Below, in pieces: positions 16,299 to 24,408 of a stretch of 59,622 bases of DNA; position 1 is the first letter of the stretch, and every line of letters starts with the position of its first letter. The translations under genes and the position numbers were made by a program. This DNA is from DAOTTW01 sp034437615 (GTDB lineage: Bacteria; Chloroflexota; Anaerolineae; Aggregatilineales; Phototrophicaceae): the NCBI GenBank assembly GCA_034437615.1, contig DAOTTW010000201.1, forward strand, positions 1 through 59,622, given 5' to 3'. The notes under the pieces are model-generated. The model did no database searches. It saw nothing but the letters and a program-made list of their open reading frames with translations, and was not told where the DNA came from.

Positions 16299-17678
16299 AT
16301 GGGCGAACACAACAACGGGTATGTCTTCCGCGAACCTGGCCAAAAATCGCGGGAAATTGTCGAACGCGACAGAAATGCGCTTTCCCCATCTTATACACGC
16401 TCTTATGGCTTCACGGTCAGTCATGGCAAAGGGTCTGAGGTCTGGGATGTAGACGGCAACCGCTACGTTGATTTTGCGTCTGGTATTGCGGTGCTCTCGA
16501 CGGGGTACAGTCATCCGCGTGTGGTGGACGCGATCAAGCGGCAAGCCGATAAATACGTGCACATCGGCGGCACGGATTTCTTTGATACGGTGCCGGTGCA
16601 ATTAGCGGAGCGTTTGCAGCAGCGTGTGCCTATCAACCGCGCCGAAAACCCGGATGATAAGCTGGTTTTCTTCAGCAATTCCGGCACCGAGGCCGTCGAA
16701 GCCGCGCTCAAGCTGGCACGCTACCAGGGGCGCAACCACATCATCGGCTTTTATGGCTCGTTTCATGGGCGCACGATGGGGGCGCTCTCTGTCACGGCCA
16801 GCAAATCGACACAACGCGCAGGTTATCCGTATATTCCGGGTGGCGTGACGCATATCCCATATCCGGCACGCAACAATTGCGAAGGGTGTAGCGAGGGCGG
16901 CGGTTGCTGTGCGCAGTGCTGGTGCGACTCAGTGGGCTTTATTGAGCAGTTTGTGTTTAAGAAGGCCGGACCGCAGGAAGTCGCAGCGATTATCGTAGAG
17001 CCGATCCAGGGTGAGGGTGGCTACCTGGTGCCGCGTGATGATTTCTTCCCGCGTTTGCGTAAATTATGCGATCAGCACGGCATTTTGCTGATTATTGATG
17101 AGATTCAGGCGGGTGTCGGGCGCACGGGTAAATTCCTGGCGTTGGAGCACTTCGGCGTCGAGGCAGATATAGTATGCTTGGCGAAGGGGCTAGCCTCTGG
17201 TGTGCCGATTGGCGCGACGATTGCCCACAGAGATGTCATGGGGCGCTGGGTGCCCGGTGCACATGGCAACACCTTCGGCGGCAACCCATTGGCGGCGGCG
17301 GCAGCGCTGGCCACGCTGGATGTGATTGACGACGAGCACCTGATGGAAAATGCCACGCAACTCGGCCAATATGCACAAGAGCGGCTCAAGCGTTTTATGG
17401 CAAGTCATGCATCGCTGACACGTGTGGATGGTTTCGGCTTCATGGTCGGTATGGATTTCAAAGCGCCGGATGGCACGCCGCTGGGCAAATTTCGTGATGC
17501 GGTTGTGGATGCCTGCTATGTAAATGGCCTGCTGACGTTGGGGTGTGGGGCGTCTAGCCTGCGTTTTGCGCCGCCGCTGGTGCTGACGCGCGATCTGCTG
17601 GATGAAGGGCTGGATATACTAGAGCGCTCGATTGCGCAGGTTGAAGAAGCGATGTGGGACAGGGTCGTCGCAGGGTAA
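16299..17678 (+). CDS. Class-III aminotransferase (acetylornithine/4-aminobutyrate type)
   Basis: 459 residues from the ATG at 16299, with GGGAAGG upstream; an ATG at 16263 is in frame but lacks a ribosome site. PLP-dependent fold type I: SNSGTEAVEAALKLAR for the phosphate site, GSFHGRTMGALS, LLIIDEIQAGVGRTG with the PLP-ring Asp, and the Schiff-base lysine in CLAKGLASGVPIGA. Near residue 190 a cysteine-dense insert (NNCEGCSEGGGCCAQCWC) carries seven cysteines, more than the usual few at this site, which could bind a metal or form disulfides. It transfers an amino group from an omega-amino donor to 2-oxoglutarate; the donor is undetermined. No arginine or GABA pathway genes are near. Confidence 0.9.
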   Translation: MGEHNNGYVFREPGQKSREIVERDRNALSPSYTRSYGFTVSHGKGSEVWDVDGNRYVDFASGIAVLSTGYSHPRVVDAIKRQADKYVHIGGTDFFDTVPVQLAERLQQRVPINRAENPDDKLVFFSNSGTEAVEAALKLARYQGRNHIIGFYGSFHGRTMGALSVTASKSTQRAGYPYIPGGVTHIPYPARNNCEGCSEGGGCCAQCWCDSVGFIEQFVFKKAGPQEVAAIIVEPIQGEGGYLVPRDDFFPRLRKLCDQHGILLIIDEIQAGVGRTGKFLALEHFGVEADIVCLAKGLASGVPIGATIAHRDVMGRWVPGAHGNTFGGNPLAAAAALATLDVIDDEHLMENATQLGQYAQERLKRFMASHASLTRVDGFGFMVGMDFKAPDGTPLGKFRDAVVDACYVNGLLTLGCGASSLRFAPPLVLTRDLLDEGLDILERSIAQVEEAMWDRVVAG

Positions 17679-17717
17679 TATCCTGTGACAGCGCTTCACC
17701 TGTGTTGCGATGGTTTC

Positions 17718-17741
17718 GGGAGGGGCATGACCCTCCCCTGC
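17718..17741. repeat. Hairpin repeat, copy 5, at a convergent junction
   Basis: GGGAGGG / CCCTCCC stem followed by CTGC, and CCCCTACG 10 bases further on. It sits between the convergent aminotransferase and polyphosphate glucokinase genes. Confidence 0.65.
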
Positions 17742-17794
17742 AAAATCAACCCCTACGATGGATACGCCACCCACGACGAATAACGCGATGCGAT

Positions 17795-18550
17795 TTAGCT
17801 ATCAGCGAAGGATGTCGCTAAATCCTGTGCGGTGCAGGCTGCGCCGATGATGCCCGCTTCATTGAGCAGTTGCGCGGGTACGACCTCCGTGCTGAGGTCG
17901 AGATGCTGCGCGAATTTATCGAACTTCTTGCTCGTCCCACCACCGATCACGAACAGGTCCGGCGAGAATAAGAATTCCAGGTGGTTCAGGTATTCGTTGA
18001 ACTTCTTCGCCCACTTCTGCCATGACCAATCTTTATCCTTGCGGATGCGGTCCGATGCGCGGTTTTCGGCCTTTTTGCCGCGTATCTCCAGGTGTCCGAG
18101 TTCGCTATTGGGCAGCAAGACGCCATCATTGAAGATAGCGCTGCCGATGCCTGTGCCGACTGTTAGGATAATCACGATACCCCGATGCCCCTGAGCGACG
18201 CCGAAGCGCATTTCTGCCATGCCTGCGGCGTCTGCGTCGTTGACGACGAGCACGGGGCAGCCTGTTTTGTCCTCAAGCATGGCTTGGGCGTTGGTGCCGA
18301 CCCAGCTTTTGTCGATGTTCGCAGCGCTGTAGGCGGTGCCATGCTTGATAATAGCCGGAAACGCGCAACCAATGGGGCCACGCCAATCAAAATGTCGCAC
18401 GACTTCGCGCACAACGTCCGTGACTGCCTCTGGTGTGGCGGGTTGTGGGGTTTCGATGCGATGGCGCTCGGTGGTGAGTTGCCCGACGGTAACATCTACC
18501 ATTGCGCCCTTGATGCCGGAACCGCCGATGTCAATGCCTAGAATTTCCAT
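17795..18550 (-). CDS. ppgK: Polyphosphate glucokinase (ROK family)
   Basis: 251 residues from the ATG at 18550. Phosphate-1 motif MEILGIDIGGSGIKGAMV, glucose-site motif LVVNDADAAGMAEM, phosphate-2 motif ILTVGTGIGSAIF, and ELGHLEIRGKKAENRASDR. The stretch from there through WSWQKWAKKFNEYLNHLE to LFVIGGGTSKKFDKF is typical of the polyphosphate-using branch rather than ATP glucokinases. It phosphorylates glucose with polyphosphate and/or ATP. Directly before the start lies a 14-base tandem repeat, and no strong ribosome site is seen. Transcribed toward the aminotransferase. Confidence 0.88.
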   Translation of the reverse strand: MEILGIDIGGSGIKGAMVDVTVGQLTTERHRIETPQPATPEAVTDVVREVVRHFDWRGPIGCAFPAIIKHGTAYSAANIDKSWVGTNAQAMLEDKTGCPVLVVNDADAAGMAEMRFGVAQGHRGIVIILTVGTGIGSAIFNDGVLLPNSELGHLEIRGKKAENRASDRIRKDKDWSWQKWAKKFNEYLNHLEFLFSPDLFVIGGGTSKKFDKFAQHLDLSTEVVPAQLLNEAGIIGAACTAQDLATSFADS

Positions 18551-18560
18551 GATGTTTTGC

Positions 18561-18595
18561 TTTCTTGTCATTTGTTTCTTGTCATTTGTTTCTTG
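18561..18595. repeat. 14-base tandem repeat in the ppgK leader
   Basis: Two and a half copies of TTTCTTGTCATTTG (plus strand) end 10 bases before the ppgK start codon. On the coding strand it is A-rich. It is one of four such arrays before minus-strand genes in this window. Confidence 0.8.
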
Positions 18596-18708
18596 TTTTT
18601 TGGGGATGTCGCTCTGTGTGCTTGCGCGGTTTGCATGATAACGCTTGCTTAATAAGTATGACACTGACGCGCCATCCTTGCCATGAGAAACTGGCAACTA
18701 ATGTTGAC

Positions 18709-18737
18709 TTGCCGCCACTGACCAAGAACACTATAAT
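18709..18737 (+). promoter_or_regulatory. Promoter of the FHA-response regulator operon
   Basis: TTGCCG, 17-base spacer and perfect TATAAT. It would give a leader of about 175 bases before the FHA gene, with AAAGGAG (about 18857) and TCACCTCCT (18913-18921) inside it. The remainder of the 371-base gap 18551-18921 carries only this, the ppgK leader repeat and no gene. Confidence 0.65.
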
Positions 18738-18921
18738 GTAGAGTGACATGAAACAATCCGTTTGGATGCCGTGCATCCGATGCATCCGATTGTACGCGCC
18801 TAAACGCACACCTACTGGGCTATGCTCAGTCCGATATTAGCCTAGCATCCCACAGAAAGGAGTTAGACGGATACAGCGTATAGACACCTAACCCTGAGTC
18901 TACGCCCAAACGTCACCTCCT

Positions 18922-19488
18922 ATGATTAAATGCTATAACTGCAAGTACGAAAACCGCGAGGGGTCGCTCTTCTGTGACGAATGCGGCATTAACCTCGTCA
19001 AAAGAATCGACGTGGTGCCGCTAAAGACACGTATGATGCAAAGCGCTAAGCTACGCCAGCCAGGTATGACGGGCCTAACAGCCCCTGGCCAACGCACCGG
19101 CGCTATGGCCCCTGGTGTCAGTCAGCGCGTCGGCGTCACCCACTTTATGAAAGGTGGCGATCAATCCGTTGTGCTGCAAATTTACGGGGCCTCTTCGCCG
19201 ATCACCATCACACCAAACAAGCGCACCGTCTTCGGTCGCTCCGATGGTGCCAGCGGCCCGGGTGCCCCCGATATTGACCTGACACCGTATGGGGCAATTG
19301 ATATGGGCGTCTCGCGTCATCACGCAGCCATCGAACTGAATGACGATGCCCTGACCCTGATGGACATTGGCAGCCGTAACGGTACCTTTTTGAATGGCCA
19401 GCGCATCGCCCCCAATCAGTCGCGCATCCTACGCGATGGCGACGAAGTGCGCTTTGGTAGGCTTGTTGCAAATGTATATTTCAGGTGA
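18922..19488 (+). CDS. Zinc-ribbon FHA-domain protein
   Basis: 188 residues. N-terminal zinc ribbon with two Cys pairs (C4-x2-C7 in CYNCKYENREG, and CDECG at 18-22). A flexible Gly/Pro/Met-rich linker follows, then an FHA domain from ~85: RTVFGRSD, the phosphothreonine-binding core MGVSRHHAAIEL, and DIGSRNGTFLNGQRI. FHA domains bind phosphothreonine, so this is probably a reader of Ser/Thr kinase activity such as the kinase at 31-33 kb. It heads an operon with a 90-residue unknown and a response regulator. The bases just before the ATG are TCACCTCCT, which mimics the 16S rRNA 3' end rather than a normal ribosome site. Confidence 0.9.
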   Translation: MIKCYNCKYENREGSLFCDECGINLVKRIDVVPLKTRMMQSAKLRQPGMTGLTAPGQRTGAMAPGVSQRVGVTHFMKGGDQSVVLQIYGASSPITITPNKRTVFGRSDGASGPGAPDIDLTPYGAIDMGVSRHHAAIELNDDALTLMDIGSRNGTFLNGQRIAPNQSRILRDGDEVRFGRLVANVYFR

Positions 19489-19511
19489 CCCAACCAATAG
19501 GATTCGACACT

Positions 19512-19757
19512 ATGCCCTCTATTATCCTACATGTTCAAAATTCAGAGCCAGTCAAGGTGGATGTGGATGAACTTCCCGGCCCACAGGACGTTTGCATTGT
19601 GGCCCGCAACCCGCGTGAGCGTAACGACAAAGAATTCCACTGGGTAGACGACGGCGTAACAACGGTAATCTTCCCCTGGTGGCGCATCAACTACATTCAA
19701 GTGTTGCCAGCAGGCGACGAAACGCCGGACTTCCCGCTACCATACAAGGACGACTAA
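19512..19757 (+). CDS. Small conserved-looking protein of unknown function
   Basis: 81 residues from the ATG at 19512, preceded by AGGA. A GTG at 19485 overlapping the FHA stop would add nine residues but has no ribosome site. The protein is acidic, predicted mostly beta, with IILHVQNSEPVKVDVDELP, then ARNPRERNDKEFHWVDDG and a Trp-containing VIFPWWRINYIQVLP. No family recognised. It lies between the FHA protein and a response regulator with only 6 bases to the latter, so it is probably part of the same signalling unit. Confidence 0.7.
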   Translation: MPSIILHVQNSEPVKVDVDELPGPQDVCIVARNPRERNDKEFHWVDDGVTTVIFPWWRINYIQVLPAGDETPDFPLPYKDD

Positions 19758-19763
19758 ACGCTT

Positions 19764-20522
19764 ATGACATCAGGTATCCCAAAAGCCAGCCAACGCGATG
19801 GCAAACGCATCCTCGTTGTGGATGACGAGCCGCGCATGATCGGCTTCATTCGTATGAATCTCGAGCTTGAGGGGCATCAGGTCATCGAAGCCCATACAGG
19901 CATCGAAGCCCTAGAGTCTATCCGTACCCAATTGCCGGACATTGTGCTGTTGGATGTCATGATGCCCGATCTTGACGGCTTCGAGACGTTGCGCATGTTG
20001 CGCGAATTCTCCGATATTCCTGTGATTATGCTGACGGCAAAGGGCGATGAAAACGATAAGGTCTATGGCCTGGAATTAGGGGCGGACGACTATGTGACAA
20101 AGCCCTTCGGCCCCCGTGAGCTATCGAGCCGTATCAAGGCCGTGCTGCGGCGCAATGAAAAGCCGGGTAAATCGCCAGATGAGGCTATTCTCCAGGTTGA
20201 TGGACGCCTGAGCGTCGATTTTAACCAGCGCGAGGTCATCGTCGCAGGCGAACGGGTGAAGCTGCGCCCAACTGAATACCGCTTGCTCTACCACTTGATT
20301 GAAAACGCAGGTTGGACGGTGCCACACGATCAGTTATTGGCGAAGGTGTGGGGTTACGAATACCGCGATGAAGCGCATTACGTGCGCCTCTATGTCAATT
20401 ATCTGCGTGAAAAGATCGAGCAAGACCCTTCAAATCCGCAATACATTCTGACGGAGCGCGGCGTCGGCTACCGTTTTATCAACTTCCGCCGCAAACAACA
20501 AGAGCAGCAGGCCGCGCAATAA
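19764..20522 (+). CDS. OmpR-family response regulator
   Basis: 252 residues. Receiver domain: ILVVDDEPR, phospho-acceptor D64 in LLDVMMPD, LTAKGD with the switch Thr, and DYVTKPFGPREL with the conserved Lys. The winged-helix DNA-binding domain (~145-245) ends with AHYVRLYVNYLREKIEQDP and ILTERGVGYRF. No histidine kinase is adjacent; the upstream FHA gene hints at cross-talk with Ser/Thr phosphorylation. It is the last gene of the FHA operon and is followed by a hairpin repeat at the convergent junction. Confidence 0.93.
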   Translation: MTSGIPKASQRDGKRILVVDDEPRMIGFIRMNLELEGHQVIEAHTGIEALESIRTQLPDIVLLDVMMPDLDGFETLRMLREFSDIPVIMLTAKGDENDKVYGLELGADDYVTKPFGPRELSSRIKAVLRRNEKPGKSPDEAILQVDGRLSVDFNQREVIVAGERVKLRPTEYRLLYHLIENAGWTVPHDQLLAKVWGYEYRDEAHYVRLYVNYLREKIEQDPSNPQYILTERGVGYRFINFRRKQQEQQAAQ

Positions 20523-20545
20523 AGTTTTTCGTCGTTTTCGGCCCC

Positions 20546-20569
20546 GGACGCACCGAGGTGCGTCCCTAC
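20546..20569. repeat. CCCTAC-type hairpin, copy 6, at a convergent junction
   Basis: GGACGCAC / GTGCGTCC perfect stem with a 4-base loop, followed by CTAC. It lies between the response regulator and the convergent 107-residue gene. Confidence 0.75.
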
Positions 20570-20675
20570 ACAGCCGTTGTGGGCTGCCATAAAATGCGGC
20601 CAATTATCAAAAACCTACCCCTGAGAAGCGCAGCCCCTCCGGTTGCCATGCCCTACTGATCGCGTCACGAGCCAA

Positions 20676-20999
20676 TCAATCTAGGAAGAAGCCAAAATCC
20701 AGATAGTAGCATGTCGCGCTTTGCGCAGCGTTTGGGCAGGGTATTGCCCCGTGTTCTTTGAACACGAAGATGCGCCGATTGTGGCGTTTCAGGCGCTTTT
20801 TGAGTGTGCTCCATTGTGAACGTGTTGGTTGTGTTTCACCGGGTTGTAAGGTGAAAACGTCGGGACGCAGCACTGCGCGAAAATGGCCATCTTCGTATTC
20901 GATCAGGTCGGCAAGCTGGCCCCGAAACACCGTGTTCATCAGCGGCAAGACCTGCTGTTTCTCGCGTTTCTCGAATTCCGGTAATTCATTGTCAGACAT
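20676..20999 (-). CDS. Hypothetical protein, 107 residues
   Basis: Small soluble protein, no family recognised. The N terminus is charged (ELPEFEKREKQQVLP). The middle reads VFRGQLADLIEYEDGHFRAVLRPDVFTL, and a basic SQWSTLKKRLKRHNRRIFVF leads to a C terminus with two cysteines and CYYLDFGFFLD. Mixed alpha/beta is likely. It has no upstream partner on its strand, and the plus-strand neighbour is a divergent membrane protein. Its leader is a remarkable array of 7-base repeats ending about 14 bases before the ATG, with only a weak GGAA as ribosome site. Confidence 0.65.
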   Translation of the reverse strand: MSDNELPEFEKREKQQVLPLMNTVFRGQLADLIEYEDGHFRAVLRPDVFTLQPGETQPTRSQWSTLKKRLKRHNRRIFVFKEHGAIPCPNAAQSATCYYLDFGFFLD

Positions 21000-21013
21000 A
21001 TGTTATGTTTCCA

Positions 21014-21076
21014 TTTTAGGTTTTGAGTTTTAAGTTTTGGGTTTTAGGTTTTGGGTTCTAGGTCTTAGGTTTTATT
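21014..21076. repeat. Nine tandem heptamers, consensus TTTTRGG
   Basis: Units on the plus strand are TTTTAGG, TTTTGAG, TTTTAAG, TTTTGGG, TTTTAGG, TTTTGGG, TTCTAGG, TCTTAGG and a last degenerate TTTTATT. The array lies between divergent genes, immediately before the 107-residue gene on its coding strand (as CCYAAAA). Confidence 0.9.
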
Positions 21077-21183
21077 AGCTGGCTGGTTTCGCTTGCAATC
21101 TGCAAATGGCATTGATTTTACGCGCAGCGGCGGGTAATTTGATGCACGAATTCGCTCGCTATGACGCAGGATTGACGCTAACC

Positions 21184-22845
21184 ATGACGACACAGGCCGA
21201 AGCCAATCCCCAAGCCTACACACAACCTAGCCGCATCATTACGTGGCGCAATGTACAAAACGCGCTGCTGACGCTTGCGCTGGGCCTGATGGTGCTGCAC
21301 GTCGTCATCTATTTTGCCTTTGGTGCAGCGCTGATCCCCTTCCCGTTTGATTACGATCAGGCTGAGGGCTTTGAGCTTAACAACGCCATTTTATTTGCAC
21401 AGGGGCAATGTCCGTACTGCGATAACGACACCTTCCCATTTTATGCCAGCGGTTATACACCCTTTTTTCACCTGTTAATGGTGCCGTTTGTATGGGTATT
21501 CGGGCCGGATTTCTGGTATGGGCGGCTGATAATTTTCAGCGCGACGTTGGTCACAGCAGGCGCTATCGCGTATGCGGTCCACCGACACAGCACGCAGACT
21601 GGAACAATACGCTGGGCCGCGTTACTGGCGGGTATGGCGTTTCTGGCGTCGAATTATATCTATCATATCGGGCCGTTGCTGCGCCAACACCTGCTCATGG
21701 TGATGCTGGAAACACTTGCTGTTGTGCTGGTCGCAAATGCTTTCACAGGTACAGGGCGTCCGAAGCATGGGCGGCTCTTGATCGTGTTTACGCTGCTGCT
21801 GCTGGCGGGTTACACCAAGCAACTCGCGTATAGCACCTGTATTACGGTGGCGCTGTGGCTATTGCTGCGCAACCCGCGCACGGCCATCGTGTACAGCATC
21901 GGTTTGACAGCTTTTGCAGCAGCCATTTTCGCGGGTTGGATGCTGGCAACGGATGGTCAATGGTGGCTGAACATTATTCGCTCTAACCAGAATCCGTATA
22001 TCACCGAGCAATTCACGGGCTTGCTGCGGCAATTTGTGCGCTTGCATTGGCCGCTGTTGCTGCTGTCGGGCCTGGTGGTGCTGTATGAATTGTACTTCAC
22101 GCGGCTATCGGTTTTTAGCATCTGGTTTGTGGTCTCATTGGCCAGCACAGTTGGCGCGGGCAAATGGGGCGCAGGCGACAGCTATTTCGCCACGACCATC
22201 GCCGCAGCTTGCATCCTGAGTGGCGTGTTTCTCGTGCGCACCTGGGCAGGCGGCTGGCAGTTCGATGATAATTACATCACGCGCATAGTTGGACGCATCC
22301 AGCCAAACGCATACGTTTTGCGGCGCGGCCTGATTGTCGCTGTGCTAGTCCTGTTCGTCGTTTATGGGCTGACAGTGGTCAAATTTCCGACAGCTGGCCC
22401 CATTTTTGGCGGCATCGCGCAGGCACTAAATATTGAGCCGCTGCCGGGTCACCGCTACCCATTGTATGATGCGGCAGGGTGGACAGTCGGCTATGCTGTG
22501 ACCGGGCATTTTCCAGCGGCGCAAGATAGCGAAAATGGCTGGCGGATTGTCCGGGCGGTACGGGAAGCAGACGGTTATGTGATGTCGGAGGACGCCGGAT
22601 TCAGCATTCAGGCGGGGCGCGAAGTCATTACGAACGCGGTGCAATTAAATAACCTGTGGCAGAACGACCTGTACGACCCGGCGCGGTTGCTTAGCATGAT
22701 CGAGGCGCGGGAATTCGGCCTGATTATCCTGCGGGCGCGTTTCTTGCCGCCGCCGGTGCTGATTGCCATCGAAACACATTACGAGCTAGCTGAGACCGTC
22801 CCTATGAACGGCTTCAGCTATGAATTGTGGCGACCTAATGGATGA
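21184..22845 (+). CDS. Polytopic membrane protein, GT39-like glycosyltransferase
   Basis: 553 residues from the ATG at 21184; in-frame ATGs at 21142 and 21106 lengthen it by 14 and 26 residues without better ribosome sites. Roughly ten membrane segments start near residue 25. The first outside loop has FPFDYDQAEGFELNN, an Asp/Glu-rich motif at the position where GT39/PMT-type enzymes hold their catalytic acid. The C-terminal ~120 residues are soluble. The fold suggests transfer of a sugar from a polyprenyl-phosphate donor, but donor and acceptor are unknown. It is alone on the plus strand and ends at a convergent junction with the VWA gene. Confidence 0.7.
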   Translation: MTTQAEANPQAYTQPSRIITWRNVQNALLTLALGLMVLHVVIYFAFGAALIPFPFDYDQAEGFELNNAILFAQGQCPYCDNDTFPFYASGYTPFFHLLMVPFVWVFGPDFWYGRLIIFSATLVTAGAIAYAVHRHSTQTGTIRWAALLAGMAFLASNYIYHIGPLLRQHLLMVMLETLAVVLVANAFTGTGRPKHGRLLIVFTLLLLAGYTKQLAYSTCITVALWLLLRNPRTAIVYSIGLTAFAAAIFAGWMLATDGQWWLNIIRSNQNPYITEQFTGLLRQFVRLHWPLLLLSGLVVLYELYFTRLSVFSIWFVVSLASTVGAGKWGAGDSYFATTIAAACILSGVFLVRTWAGGWQFDDNYITRIVGRIQPNAYVLRRGLIVAVLVLFVVYGLTVVKFPTAGPIFGGIAQALNIEPLPGHRYPLYDAAGWTVGYAVTGHFPAAQDSENGWRIVRAVREADGYVMSEDAGFSIQAGREVITNAVQLNNLWQNDLYDPARLLSMIEAREFGLIILRARFLPPPVLIAIETHYELAETVPMNGFSYELWRPNG

Positions 22846-22873
22846 ACGAAAACGAACCCGTATAATTTGCCCT

Positions 22874-22897
22874 GGGCGCAATACATTGCGCCCCTAC
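22874..22897. repeat. CCCTAC-type hairpin, copy 7, at a convergent junction
   Basis: GGGCGCAA / TTGCGCCC perfect stem around a 4-base loop (ACAT less one on each side may also pair), followed by CTAC. It is nearly identical to copy 1 at 2234. Confidence 0.75.
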
Positions 22898-22909
22898 GAA
22901 TCTTTTTCG

Positions 22910-22951
22910 GGTCTCCATGCAGGTCTCAGGTCTCCATGCAGGTCTCCATGA
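22910..22951. repeat. Short tandem repeat GGTCTCCATGCA
   Basis: Three copies of a 12-base word (22910, 22929, 22941) with one partial GGTCTCA between the first two. It ends just after the stop codon of the metallopeptidase-VWA gene on the minus strand. Confidence 0.75.
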
Positions 22952-22952
22952 G

Positions 22953-24407
22953 TCAGCGTAAGGGGGGCAACACGGTTACAGAGCGTGCGATGCCTTTCAG
23001 GTCGTCTTCATAAGGCGACTCAGCGGGCAGCACGACATGGATGGCCGTGTTGCGCTCCTGCAATTGGCCGACGTAATCGCGGTGCGGCTTACCTGTGTAG
23101 CCATCCGTCAGGATGAGCGCACGCCGCGCTGAAACCGCATCTTGCAGCAAATGGCGCATCACCGCGTTAATCTGTGTACCACCTGTAGAGCGCACGATGC
23201 CCTTGCGCAGCTTTTGAATCGGCATATGCTCGACCTCTGTCGAGAACTGGAACACTTCAGCCTTGCCGGAGGCAACGTAGGGCGTCAGCAGATTCAGCAA
23301 ATACGGCAAAATGTCGGACATCGACCCCGAAACATCAACGTACACGTGCGCCTTTACCCGGCGCTCCGGCACACGCGCCTTAATCGTGCCCTGACGCGCC
23401 CACAGTGTGGGCGGCAAGCCCAGCGTCTTACGGGCGGACATCAAGCGGTCTTTGGCGTTTGGCAGCACGCTCTTACCTGCAATACCGGGTATCGGCAGGC
23501 GTTCCTTGCGGCGGTACTGGCCCATATTCGGCCCTAAGCATTGCCGTAGCACATGGGCAAAGGCGCGGCGCGGTGCTTCCGCTGTGAAGTACGGGTCTAG
23601 CTGCCAGTCGTCCAGATCACCGCCCATACCCGGCGGACGCCCGTATTGCCCCGGCTTGCTCGGCCATTTCTTCACGATGCGGCCCATTGCTTCCCGCAGG
23701 TACGGGTTTTCATACGCTTTGCCGCCCTGGTTTTGTGGGTCGTGGTCACCCAGCAGAATCGGCTCACCATCGACCAACAAGCCACGCTCACGCATATCCT
23801 GCTTAATCAGGTCAAGGATTTCCTGATAGAAGGGCATCGTCGGGCGGCGCAACCCTGGCGGCGGATACAACTGCCGCAGCACGCGGACCGTCCCAGACGG
23901 CCCCACATCGGGATATTTCGGGTTATCTGGCCAGCCCACAGGCGGACGCAGCAGCAAATGTGGGAATTTATCGGGCGGGTTCAGGCGCTCGAAGAAACCA
24001 CGATAGGCAGGCTTCTTGAACTGGCGCATCAGGCCCGCGTTGATAATGGCATCAAAGGCGATATTCTGTGCCATCGTCACACGCGGGTAGAGGCTCGTGT
24101 GCGCCAGGATCACATGCCATAACTCATGCATCACCAGCAAAAACAAGTGCTCATCGCGGCGGCAATACTGCGCCACAAAATCCGGGTTAATTAACAAGCG
24201 CGGGCGATGCGTACATTCTACGGCTGCCGTCGGGATGTCGCGGTTGGTGACGATACCAGCCAGCTTCGCGAATGTCTCCATTTCAAACGTAGCGGCTGGC
24301 ATAGACCCCAACAAGCGGGACATCATGCGGGACGCTTCATCCTTGCGCCCCATTAGTGCACTACGGCGGATTTCTGGTTCCGTGTTATCTGCATCTGGCT
24401 CTGCCAT
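22953..24407 (-). CDS. Putative metallopeptidase with C-terminal VWA-like domain (DUF2201 type)
   Basis: 484 residues from the ATG at 24407, one base after the stop of the preceding gene, with GAGGAG upstream. Near residues 90-100 LFLLVMHELWHVILAH carries an HExxH zinc-protease motif. Near ~360 HVYVDVSGSMSDIL carries the DxSxS metal-site of a VWA domain, followed by VEVFQFSTEVEHMP-like strands and IVRSTGGTQINAVMRHLL. This matches the DUF2201 N-terminal metallopeptidase plus VWA-like architecture, which is usually coded beside a MoxR-type AAA ATPase, as here. Biological role unestablished. It is the last gene of the three-gene operon. Confidence 0.85.
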   Translation of the reverse strand: MAEPDADNTEPEIRRSALMGRKDEASRMMSRLLGSMPAATFEMETFAKLAGIVTNRDIPTAAVECTHRPRLLINPDFVAQYCRRDEHLFLLVMHELWHVILAHTSLYPRVTMAQNIAFDAIINAGLMRQFKKPAYRGFFERLNPPDKFPHLLLRPPVGWPDNPKYPDVGPSGTVRVLRQLYPPPGLRRPTMPFYQEILDLIKQDMRERGLLVDGEPILLGDHDPQNQGGKAYENPYLREAMGRIVKKWPSKPGQYGRPPGMGGDLDDWQLDPYFTAEAPRRAFAHVLRQCLGPNMGQYRRKERLPIPGIAGKSVLPNAKDRLMSARKTLGLPPTLWARQGTIKARVPERRVKAHVYVDVSGSMSDILPYLLNLLTPYVASGKAEVFQFSTEVEHMPIQKLRKGIVRSTGGTQINAVMRHLLQDAVSARRALILTDGYTGKPHRDYVGQLQERNTAIHVVLPAESPYEDDLKGIARSVTVLPPLR

Positions 24408-24408
24408 G

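Noticed and set aside
21014..21076. CRISPR array
   Set aside because: Units are 7 bases without spacers; none of the tandem repeats in the window has the repeat-spacer form.
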